Origin: Cyclospora cayetanensis
Taxonomy: Eukaryota; Apicomplexa; Conoidasida; Eucoccidiorida; Eimeriidae
Assembly (NCBI RefSeq): GCF_002999335.1
Contig: NW_020312085.1
Span: 1 to 64,000, forward strand
Direction: 5' to 3'
DNA length: 64,000 nucleotides
Under the pieces are notes generated by a model that saw only the letters and a program-made list of their open reading frames with translations, did no database searches and had not been told where the DNA came from. The position numbers and the translations under genes are program-made. The stretch's first letter is position 1; the number at the start of each line of letters is the position of its first letter. Shown here one piece after another: positions 55,318 through 64,000 of this stretch.

Positions 55318-55888
55318 TCACGAAGTATTTGCGGGTGTGTGGAGGTGAAGACAGCTCCTTGATTCAATTTTTGCCAGATCTGGCTTGATTTCTGCAGCGG
55401 AAACGCATAATCCCTTGAAGCGCAATTGTGTTTGTGCGAAGCAAAACCTTGCTGCCTCTCCACAACAGTACTTGCCCTGCGACAGCTGAAGCGCACGCTG
55501 GAGGTGCTGTGGGTGAGCTTGAACCTTTCGGTGATTACTGCGACGCCGCCGTTGATGCAACTATCTAGCCCTTCCCAATAGGTTCCTCGACGAAACCAAG
55601 CAGGTTAACACTCCAGTTCTGGTGGGTTTTAGCAAGTTCAAGCGGCATACAGGCGAACTCGAGTTTGCAACTGCGAATGTGGAACGCCTTCTTGTGTCTT
55701 CCATCAGGGCGATGGCGAATTCGCAAGAAAGCGTCTTTGGAGTCGAGTGTAGAGTAGACTGTTGATTCATGTAATTTGTATCGTAATCCGGCTGGAGGGG
55801 GCATCGAAATGTCCTGATTCACAGTAATCGTGTTTGGGGGATTGAACCTAACGCACTTGCGCGCCACCTTCAGCCCTCCACCTGACAA
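55318..55888 (-). pseudogene. reverse transcriptase fragment (Ty3/gypsy)
   Basis: The frame 55888-55565 carries VYSTLDSKDAFLRIRHRPDG, KKAFHIRSCKLEFACMPLEL, matching the RT pattern FS.LD...G..QI...P....KTAF.T..G..E...MPFGL. A stop codon and a frame change follow. The next frame (55560-55318) has FCFAQTQLRFKGLCVSAAEI KPDLAKIE, matching the K..F....V.FLG..VS..GI..DP.K post-RT motif. Where the catalytic YxDD box should be, the sequence reads CINGG, so both metal-binding Asp residues appear lost. Confidence 0.82.
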
Positions 55889-58870
55889 GACTGGTGTATG
55901 CCCCGAAGCACTGGTTGATTTCTGTACTTCGCCTTTTCCAACAAGTCATCCGCCTGATACTCAATTTACTCTCTACTGTGCGGGCACTTCTGACATTGTG
56001 AAATAAAATAGCTTGGGGCTGAGTTAGCGATTAGATAATACGGTGCGCTGGATGACCAGCAGGGGATCAGCCTGCTGGCAGCTCGTCATTGTATAGCACA
56101 TCAGCGGACGTTTCTCTCGATCCTGTCCAATCCTAATGTTCCTTGACTGAACTTTCAACCCATTTTCCTGGTACGAGCCGGCTGTACAGACATCAGAATA
56201 GGATGCATGCTCAGACTGTCCTCTCTGACGGCTTCGCTGAGCAGCAAGCATGAATACTCTACCTCGCCTTGCTGCGGTACCGACCCTACCCTGGCTCACC
56301 GTACATTAAATGAATGGTGTACACGAGACCAGAAGGTGCTTCCTTCTAGCGGCTTATAGAACATTTACCTTCACAGCGTGCAGCTGTGGCCGCACATGCG
56401 GCTTCCATTAGGTCACCTATGGCATACCAAGGGATACGTCATGGTGCTCGTGTCTAACGCAGAAGCACACCATGTTAATTTGAGCCGATTCCATACTTGC
56501 AGTGCCACTTTGAAACCGTTGTCTTGATAATTTTGGCCTTTTGGGTCCCGTATGAAAATTTTATTCGTATGGGCTGCGCAAACTACTTAACAGGCAGATT
56601 ACACTCTCCGCCGTACTTGGTCAACAGATCCACTTCCTTTTCAGTGTCATGCAACCCTAGCAACTCTTCACCATTACCATTGACTTGAATCGCTCGATAG
56701 TCAACCGGTGATGGGTAGGGAGCTGCAGCTGCATCCTCTCTAGCCTACGTCACTCCCCCTCTGCCTGAGTAGGGGACTTTCCGTTTTCCTGACAACCCTT
56801 CTGTGCTTACCGAGCAGCCTGCTTCCGCTAAGCTCAGTCGTGTTGTCCACCTTTTTTGCGTTTTCACATGTGTTTGCAGCCCCGTATTTCGTTCCTGAAT
56901 TTTCCAGAAGAGAAGAAGCTGTATTGTGGGCGGGGGTTGCGTACGGCTGCCCGGGAACGCGTCCCCTCTGCCCTTCTTCCTTTTCCACCTTAGACTGCAA
57001 GACAGGGTCGGTTGACACTACCACGACCTAAACGGGTTCCAGATCCCGATTGAGGCCTCCTGTGCTAGGCCAAGACTCCGTAGGTGCGCTTATTTGCTCC
57101 TGAAACCCCAAGAAGCCAATTAATTGTGAATCTCCCAGGGTCTGATATTGATTCGTTGAGTCAACTTCCACTTTGAGACCTCCTGAAGCGGCACCGTTGG
57201 TGGGCTTCGGACAAAGCACTGAAAAAACTGTTGTTCGTCTACGTTGTTTCTTCGGACCAAAGTTAAATATTTACCCAACTACCGATGCATTGGTAGATTC
57301 GCCTGCTTCGGCTTGCTCCATTTTCCCAAGGCCTGCTGTTGAGCTGATCTCGGCATAAAGAGATGAGCTGGGGAGTGTATGCATTGACTGCGAAAAACCC
57401 TGCAAGCGGAATAAATAGTTGATATGAAAATCCGCCATTGAATTGCTTACACCTCCAATAGACCTGCCGCAAGGAGCACTTGCTTCTCTTGCGCTCAAGG
57501 GTACAAGGTAAGGAACATCTTTAGTATAGCTGATGCAATGCTCGAGCACTAGCCCATCTTCACGTCTGTCACTTTGGGCTGGCTAGCACAGCCTTTTGGA
57601 CGCAGCTACCGATATCTTATCGGCTGTTGAATCATATCCTACTACCAGCTGTACAGCTGCTGCGTTCCCATCAGCTTGAAGGCATGCCTCTATCTCCCCA
57701 ACACGCGTTGTGCCACCCTCAACTTTCCACGCGTGCGTTCGTTAGACTATTGCCCCAAAGAGTTGGATTACTGAATTGTAATATAACTTTTTTGACGCCA
57801 GGCAACTGTCTTAGGGGAGCCTGACAACCCGCTGCATCCACAGCCAGCGGAAGAATAGGGAACACTTGCGTCGAACTATGCAGTGCCACCAGCTTCAGTG
57901 CTAGACTCAAGGTCTCCTTCGGGAGGGCCTTAATCTCAGGATTATGGTAGACACGATAGAAAGTAATGGACAGCTTTCCGAGTGAGCTGCCGCCTCTTCC
58001 TTCGCGGGGCCCTCAGGTTTCCCGACATGAAGGGAGAGAGCCAGGTAAAGTGAGCGTAGCTGCACCTTCCTACGCACTCCGGAGCATCATAGCACTTGCA
58101 TATTACATCTAGCATCTAGTGCACAAGCAGACAACATCGTGTCTTCTTGTATTGGCGTAGCAAAACTCGGCAATCAACCAGCTACACGAAGAGACATGAA
58201 ATTTACTCATTTCTTTACTAATCTTTCTAACTAAATATAATATGTGGCGTTAAAAATCTGGTATAGTCTAGCCCGTTTCACTGCTTTTCTTAAAACCATT
58301 GTTAACGGCAAAAGGCCAACCTCTGTCCCCGTGATCCTGTGAAAGTGCCACAGCGTAGGATAGGAGTAGAGCCATGGCATATATGTACATTCCTTGCAGA
58401 GAATGTGACAGCAAACCAACCCTTTCAGCCAATGCAAGACACCATATCTGTATTTACGGTACTGCATATTAAGTTGCGCTGAACTGTTACATAGCTCCCT
58501 AGGGAGCATTTCATGACCGCCAATGACGAAGTACTCTAAACTCCTGAAAATAACCGCATTAGCTTTACAGACCTGCGTAATCAGGACTTCATGGTGCATT
58601 GTTTGCTAAGGGGGCTCCTGGTGACCGGCGTGCTCTCGTATGGTGTTGTTGCCAGCAGCACAAGGAGGACGGTATTGGGGATGAAGGCTCCGTTAACCTG
58701 GTCCTATTTTGCTAAACTCTTTCTGAAACTAAAAGGAATCTTGTCTATGAAACAAGGTACATCTCCCTAGCTTGAGATTCTGCTGCGGCCCTCGCCTGCG
58801 CAGCGCCACTAGCCGCTTCAGTGCAGCAGAGAGCTTCTGGTGCGGTGCTTCCGTTAGGAGGGCTTTTGGG
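55889..58870. other. AT-richer segment, possible gag/protease debris
   Basis: Upstream (5') side of the retroelement on its own strand. Short minus-strand frames (56024-56299, 57271-57549) have mixed composition but no recognisable zinc knuckle or DTG protease motif. No host gene was recognised. Confidence 0.4.
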
Positions 58871-58883
58871 GGTTACGTGAGAA

Positions 58884-59575
58884 ATGGCTCCTTCCACAAA
58901 AGGAACAATCCACGTGGCGTGCAGTTGGAATCGCCTGGCCTTCCAATCTGATCCATTTAACTGCAGCCGTGTCTCTCGCTTCTGCTTTAGCTACTGAGCG
59001 CGGCAGCGGCAGCGGCTGTATAGCAGCAACTGCGGCAACAGCAGCAGCAAACACGGAACTGTGGCTGTATGCCACGACTCAAGCCTTGTGGGACTATTTG
59101 CCTTTGGAGCAGAGCCTCTATAGGGCCTCTCGAGCACCAACTCGGCTCCGCTTGCCTTCCAGCAGCGCCGCGTCAGCGACCCAAGAAGCCCAGGAAACCG
59201 CCGACTTCTATTCCCAGCCCTTGTGGATTTTATTCCAAGGCACTTTACGGTGAGTCTGCTTGGAAAAGCGATACCTCTGGTCAGTGGAAGTGGAGAGAAG
59301 CTGTCACCCTACATTGCATTGAAGAAGAAAGGGCGCTGCGCCTTCGTAGTGTTGTCGCTATTGCCCGTCGACGAGTTTAAACAACACGCTGAGGCTCTTT
59401 CAGCTGCTTGTTCGTTTGGGACTCTGTGGCAGTGCCGCTTTACCGTCTCCCTGGCTGTTTGTGCAGTCGACGGACAGTACACAGGTAAACTTGGAAGGCG
59501 CCTTGCTGCACCTGCAGTATCAGAGGCAACGCTTATCCCGGCAGCACCAGCAATACGAGGAAACAAGAGGATGAG
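58884..59575 (+). CDS. uncharacterised gene, exon joins unresolved
   Basis: Coding-like pieces on plus. ATG 58884 opens MAPSTKGTIHVACSWNRLAF. A second piece after a TGCAG (about 58966) gives SLASALATERGSGSGCIAAT and ELWLYATTQALWDYLPLEQS up to a GTGAGT donor at about 59251. A last piece after TGTGCAG (about 59467) reads STQVNLEGALLHLQYQRQRL and closes YEETRG with TGA. A competing frame (59223-59480, FIPRHFTVSLLGKAIPL) is also well formed. Phases do not settle the model. No family was recognised. Confidence 0.35.
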
Positions 59576-59855
59576 CCAAGGGCTGTCTCGAGGCAGCCTG
59601 TGCCGTCTTCAACCTGCTTCCTACTGCGGAGCACCCAGTAGCACACAACGCACCAGCCACAAGCTGCCCTGATCACTTTCGCCAGCCGCTCTCGAATAGC
59701 ACATTTACTCACCGTTTGCTGTCCTTCCTCGACGCTTTTTCGCCCTTCGTTCTCTCCGCTAGAACCTCGCTGAGGCATACCCGTCCTCGGGGTAGACAGT
59801 CGAGGCAGCACCTTTAGGACGCGCTCAGGCATCGTGATACAGACCCTAGATTGCA

Positions 59856-60623
59856 TCAGCACAGCGGCTGCGGAAACAGCAACGGCGGCAGCAGCAGCAA
59901 AACATAGGCGCAGCTCAGAGCTAGCAATACTTGCCGCCACTTTTTTTCTTCACCTGCGGATACAGAGCCGAAACTCACACATAGCTGAAGAGTAGCGGCA
60001 ACTGCGTGCGGACGATGGTTCAGCAGCTCATTGAGCCCCCCGAGACAGAGGAGGTGCTTCTCCTCGTCAAATCCGCTCACCAGTGATTTAAAAACAGGAG
60101 CAACGGAGCGTGTACAGAGGTCGCGCCTTGTTGAAGCAGCAGGAGGAAAGACCCCCCATCTCCTGCGCATTATCTCCGTGTGTGTCGTCGTCGTTGTCAC
60201 CAAGATCATCGTCATCGTGTTGGCGGCAGGCAGCGCAGTAGAGGGAGGGCTAGCTAGTAGCAGCACAGTTCCTCGGTTCTCCGCCAGGCTTCTCCCGCTG
60301 AAGAGGACGCACACAGGGCGATCCGAAGCGCAGATTCTACGTGTATCGTCCCCTACCTCCTCCAACTTAGCTGAGGCTGTGTGTGTCTCTGACTGCGGGG
60401 GGAGAGGCGAGGATGGAACCGCCGCTCGCTCTGCAACACTAGCAACAGCTGCATCAGGGTAAGCAGCAGAAGCACCAAACGGCGCAGGCAGCGGCCGCTG
60501 CCTGCGACATTGGAACCCCTGTGCAGTAGTATCAACTGAGCGTATTGCATGCATTGATTGGCTGCCGCGGCTCGGCTCGGCAGAGCCCGCAACAGCAACA
60601 GCTACAGCGCAAGAAAGAGGCAT
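59856..60623 (-). CDS. hypothetical protein with hydrophobic C-terminal tail
   Basis: Single open frame of 255 residues from ATG 60623 (MPLSCAVAVAVAGSAEPSRG). The N-terminal half is Ala/Pro/Arg-rich. The better-formed part is VFKSLVSGFDEEKHLLCLGG LNELLNHRP, a likely helical region. The frame ends in WRQVLLALSCAYVLLLLPPL LFPQPLC, which fits a tail anchor. A GT-AG reading at 59978/59954 would give a 25-base intron and a Lys-rich end, which I consider too short. A downstream minus-strand frame (to 59533) with its own hydrophobic stretch may be another exon. Confidence 0.42.
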   Translation of the reverse strand: MPLSCAVAVAVAGSAEPSRGSQSMHAIRSVDTTAQGFQCRRQRPLPAPFGASAAYPDAAVASVAERAAVPSSPLPPQSETHTASAKLEEVGDDTRRICASDRPVCVLFSGRSLAENRGTVLLLASPPSTALPAANTMTMILVTTTTTHTEIMRRRWGVFPPAASTRRDLCTRSVAPVFKSLVSGFDEEKHLLCLGGLNELLNHRPHAVAATLQLCVSFGSVSAGEEKKWRQVLLALSCAYVLLLLPPLLFPQPLC

Positions 60624-60864
60624 TTGAACACATCTCGTGGGAGTTAGCCGCTGGAGGCGGACTTGCTTGTCTGCCTTTCTTGTCGCGCGCTGGACGGGAG
60701 GAACCCCGTACAGTAGCAGCAAGAACAGCAGGTGGCAGCGAAAGAAAATTCAGCGGAAGGAACCGAGAAAGGCACACAGGGGGGTGGACAAGCTACTACC
60801 TACTCTCAAGAGCAGCGCTGCTGCACCGCAACAGCAGAAAATCCGCAGGAGCAGCCAGCAGATC
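60624..60864. promoter_or_regulatory. short divergent intergenic gap
   Basis: About 240 bases separate the chosen ATG of the minus-strand hydrophobic-tail gene from the chosen ATG of the TMEM65-GAF gene, so both promoters probably lie here or within the transcribed leaders. No specific motif is claimed. It is inferred from gene orientation alone. Confidence 0.3.
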
Positions 60865-63800
60865 ATGGTGTACTGCTGCGTCTCTGCTTTCTCTGTTTTT
60901 AATGTGGCTCCTCGCTGCCCGTCTCAGGGGCTTCTCTTTGCTGCAACAGCAGCGGCATCGCGGAGGCTTGCTGCATCATGCCGTTGCAGCGCCTTCCGTG
61001 CAGCAACGGCAGAAGCAGCAGGAGCAGGAGCAGAAACACGCGTGGCAGCTATTGCACGCACTTCCACTAGCTTTGCACGATGGACAGTCGCTATAGGCGG
61101 CCTGCGGGGTGTGTGCAGCAACACCGGCGCTGCCGCTGGCGGCTGCTGCAGCAGCAGCGACGGCAACAGCAACAGCAACAACGGCAACGGCAGCAACGGC
61201 AGCAACAGCACCAGTATCCGCAGCACCACATGCTGCAACACCCGACATTCAGAATTGTCCTCGATGACACGGCAGAATAGAGGCAACGCAGTGACAAGCA
61301 GCGGCAGCTGTATCCCTTTCTCGAGCAGCACCGGCGTGTGTGAGAGCAGCAGCACAACAGCTCTCTGTCCTCCACCAAGCCGCCGTCTAGGCAGAGATTT
61401 GCCTGAAGCCGATCTGTCCACGTGCACCAGGATATGCAGCTGTAGCGAGATGGACAGCAAACGGAGCAGCAACTGTCGGGTTCCTTCTTTGCTTGAGGAG
61501 TGCTCGGAGCAGCGTGGCAGCTGGTCGCCTTGGGAAAGCTGCCCAAACCCCTATCCCTTGGAGCCGTTCCTCGTGGCAACCTACGTTGCAGCAACGTTGG
61601 TAACAGCTGTGTCTTCCTCCGTCTCTGCCGCAGCCAGCGCTGCTGCTGTAGCCTCAGCAAGAGGCCGTCTGGTGTCTGTGCCGGAGGTTTCTACGTTTGG
61701 GGTCTTTCAAGGAGAGGCTCCCTGCTTTTTACATGACGGGCAGCAGCAGGAGCACCACCAACCCGCACTGCCACCCCAACGTTGTCAGACTGAGGTTCTC
61801 GACAGGAACGACCATCCTCCATCGGAGTCTGCGGGCTTTGAGGAGGTGCTTGACGTTCGTACGTCGAAACTGCGCGCTGCCAGCTCTGCTTTCGAGGCAG
61901 CCGATTTGCCAGCTGCGGTGTCTGAGCCGCAAAAGCAGGCCTTGCGTTTGCGCGAGCCGCGAGGAAGCGGCAAGCAGCAGCAGGAGCCTCAGAACGAGCA
62001 AGTGCAGACGCAGGTGTTGCAGGAGAGTGACCAGGGGGGTGGCCACCAGCAGCAGGCAAAGGCGCATGCTAGGGGCGAGAGCTATATGAGCTGGAAAGAA
62101 GTTTGGCACGTTTTTGGGATTGCGGCGCTCCCCATGGTTGGCTTTGGACTTATGGATCAGCTGATCATGATCCGCCTAGGCGATGTAAGATTCCCGTTTG
62201 CAGTTGGGGGGGAGGGGGGCGAGGGGGTAGTTGTAGCTCTTTCACAGCCTGGGGGAGTCGACGATCGTGCTTTCCGCGATACGGCGGCAGGGATGCCGAT
62301 TCTCTGAAGGCACAACATGTGGGGGGCTGCTAGCGGTTTATTTTGAAGGCCTCTGCAGGCTTCCGATATCACGATTCTGGAAAAGGGTCTTTCTGTGCGA
62401 GCCGGTGGCTAGCTGCCGCTGGTTCGTTCTCCTCCTCTTAGGCGTCTCCTAGGGAATGCAATAACGGCACTGGTGCAAGGGAGAGCTGCAGGCGCCGTTA
62501 TTTAAGGCCGTATCATTTGGATGCCGCCTAGTAAGACGCCATTGTGTGTGTGTACGCGTATGCGTTCTGCCTTTTATGCTCGTTTGCAGCTGCTAGACAC
62601 TACCTTAGGCGTCAAGTTTGGGCTTGCCACGCTTTCTGCTGCCGCAGTGGGACAGCTGTGCAGCGACACTGCGGGGGTTCTCTTCGGATCCACTATTGAG
62701 TCATGCGCCAACAGACTCGGCTTTCCTGCTCCAAACCTCACTGCAGCCCAGAGAGCCTCGGCTGTCTTCAGGTAGGCCCACAGCACAAGTGGCATCGCGC
62801 ATGTTTGGGGGTGAGAGTCAGCTCAGTTGCTTCCCCTGTGCTCGTTGTATATGCGGCGAACCGTATTGCTGAATGACGGCCGAGGGAATGGGGCCTTGGG
62901 CTGGGAAGGCGCTACCCTATAATGCATGCACATGCATTGCATGGCAGCAGATTTTTGCGTCGTGATAGCATGCCTGCCATGAGTGCAGCCTGACAAAGAC
63001 CTTAGGCGCGGCGTCCGGTGTTTGCTGCGGATGTCTTCTTGGAATGCTGCAATTGCTGGTCCTTGACTTGGATCGAGCAGACAGGCTGAAGCATCAGCAA
63101 CAGGTAGCTGATTTTGTCATGCTCCAGAGCAGCCGTGGACGCTGAGCGCGCCGCCTCTTTCAGCTAGCTGCTAGCCGAGCTGACGACAGCACGCCCTCGT
63201 GTAATGGGTAGCCTTTTTACTGTGTGCTGCACCTCATGAAACGTGCGGGGGTCTGTACTGTACAGCTGGACACGATCTTTGAGACAGTCTTGATCGACGG
63301 GCCTAAGCTGTTTCACTGTGAACGGGTGAGTGTATGGACGTCTCCGGCGGTTAGTGTTGCCGGTGCGGCTAGCGCGTGTTCAGTAACATTTGCCTACCTA
63401 CAGGCTGACCAGCAGATTTCTGTGTGTTTCATTCCTACACGGGGGGTGGGGGATTTCCTAGAGGGGGTTCGCTCTCTGGGGTGGCTTCTAGCTGACATGC
63501 CCTGCTGATGCGCCTTGCTGCAGGCCGCACTCTTTGTATACGATTCGAGCCGCGATGAGGTGTGGTCCAAGGCGGTTTTTGGTGAGGACAAGGCGATTCG
63601 CATGCAAAAACACAAGAGCAAGTGCTTCACAACCTGGGTAATCGACAACAAGGCCATTCTCAACTGCGCGGATGCTTCAGTGGTAGGCTGCCTCATCGTG
63701 GCTTGTTTTGAAGCCTCCTCGCTAGCTAGGTGATATTTTCTCTGACGCTATCCATTTAGCCTTTCAAAGCGTCCTACATGACGGCCAGAGTCTTCACCGG

Positions 63801-64000
63801 TGTGGGCTGCGTTTCCGCAAGCGTTTGCTAGTACATACACCCCAGTAATGTGTGTGCGTCGTTTGCGTTCGCCAACTACTCTATAAGGGGCACATGCCCG
63901 TCTCGAAGTGCATTTCTGCCTTCATCGCTTCCTTGCGGTTTGCCACTTTTCCCCTCTCCCCCTTTATATCCCCTCAGGATCCACGATTTAACCCCGAATT
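60865..64000 (+). CDS. TMEM65-domain protein fused to a GAF domain (3' end outside window)
   Basis: Exons 60865-62184, 62590-62771, 62989-63103, 63212-63325, 63524-63682 and 63978 onward join in phase. ATG 60865 opens a long leader, Arg/Ala/Ser-rich and acid-poor (SRRLAASCRCSAFRAATAEA), consistent with mitochondrial import, then about 330 low-complexity residues. The TMEM65 domain runs from about residue 410 to 530: IAALPMVGFGLMDQLIMIRL, FGLATLSAAAVGQLCSDTAG, NRLGFPAPNLTAAQRASAVF and a last membrane helix ASGVCCGCLLGMLQLLVLDL. Human TMEM65 is a mitochondrial inner-membrane protein linked to Na+/Ca2+ handling. Next comes a GAF domain: QLDTIFETVLIDGPKLFHCE R, AALFVYDSSRDEVWSKAVFG, then CFTTWVIDNKAILNCADASV and DPRFNPE at the window edge. 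The GAF ligand is unknown. Confidence 0.87.

Larger units (their letters stand above)
54058..55888 (-). mobile_element. degenerate Ty3/gypsy LTR retrotransposon (pol fragments)
   Basis: Minus-strand fragments occur in canonical Ty3/gypsy pol order 5' to 3': reverse transcriptase (55888-55565, continued in another frame at 55560-55318), the connection/RNase H start (about 54973-54650) and the integrase core (54372-54058). Each is broken by stops and frameshifts. LTR elements of this class are known from Eimeria genomes. LTRs, primer-binding site and gag were not identified, so the true ends are unknown; debris may reach 53.5 kb and 57.5 kb. Confidence 0.8.

Noticed and set aside
59954..59978. 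A 25-base GT-AG intron giving a Lys-rich C-terminus
   Set aside because: Too short for normal splicing; reading through gives a coherent hydrophobic tail instead.

Overview
The window is nuclear DNA of a coccidian apicomplexan, most likely an Eimeria species. Three things point there. Genes are intron-rich and packed with CAG/CTG tracts that encode runs of Gln, Ala or Ser. AGGGTTT (telomere-like) words are scattered inside introns and spacers. The recognisable genes are eukaryotic, and one stretch is a decayed Ty3/gypsy element. No bacterial operons, rRNA, tRNA or CRISPR array were seen.

Layout. 1-5.6 kb: microsatellites, a weak minus-strand gene (683-1534) and little else. 5.6-9.5 kb: two fully resolved genes, a five-exon PLP homeostasis protein (minus) and a four-exon FoP/CHTOP-like mRNA-export protein (plus). 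9.5-11 kb: no gene, but a striking 34-bp inverted repeat at 10669-10758. 11.1-19.3 kb: one large multi-exon plus-strand gene for a helical-repeat protein resembling the organellar RNA-binding HPR/RAP class. 20.1-23.9 kb: a low-complexity minus-strand protein with a PH-like tail, and a polyGln exon. 24.5-28.0 kb: two uncharacterised plus-strand genes, then a complete three-exon ATG8. 29.9-30.7 kb: an uncharacterised single-exon gene. 33.0-42.5 kb: a 21-exon minus-strand PRP28/DDX23 splicing helicase, every exon phase resolved, with two GC-AG introns and introns full of microsatellites. 43.3-44.0 kb: a ZNHIT1-like zinc-finger gene. 45.3-51.5 kb: a FRA10AC1-family gene with an RS- and repeat-rich tail, plus upstream minus-strand ORFs. 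51.5-58.8 kb: a visibly AT-richer, repeat-poor segment holding remains of a Ty3/gypsy retrotransposon. 58.9-64 kb: an unresolved plus-strand gene, a minus-strand protein with a hydrophobic tail, and a gene joining a TMEM65 membrane domain to a GAF domain, running off the right edge.

Functional themes, all inferred from families: pre-mRNA splicing and export (PRP28, FRA10AC1, FoP), chromatin remodelling (ZNHIT1), organelle biology (HPR-like protein, ATG8, TMEM65-GAF, possibly the PLP protein). The genes are not an operon. The exon models below rest on reading frame, splice-site phase and family motifs, not on transcripts.
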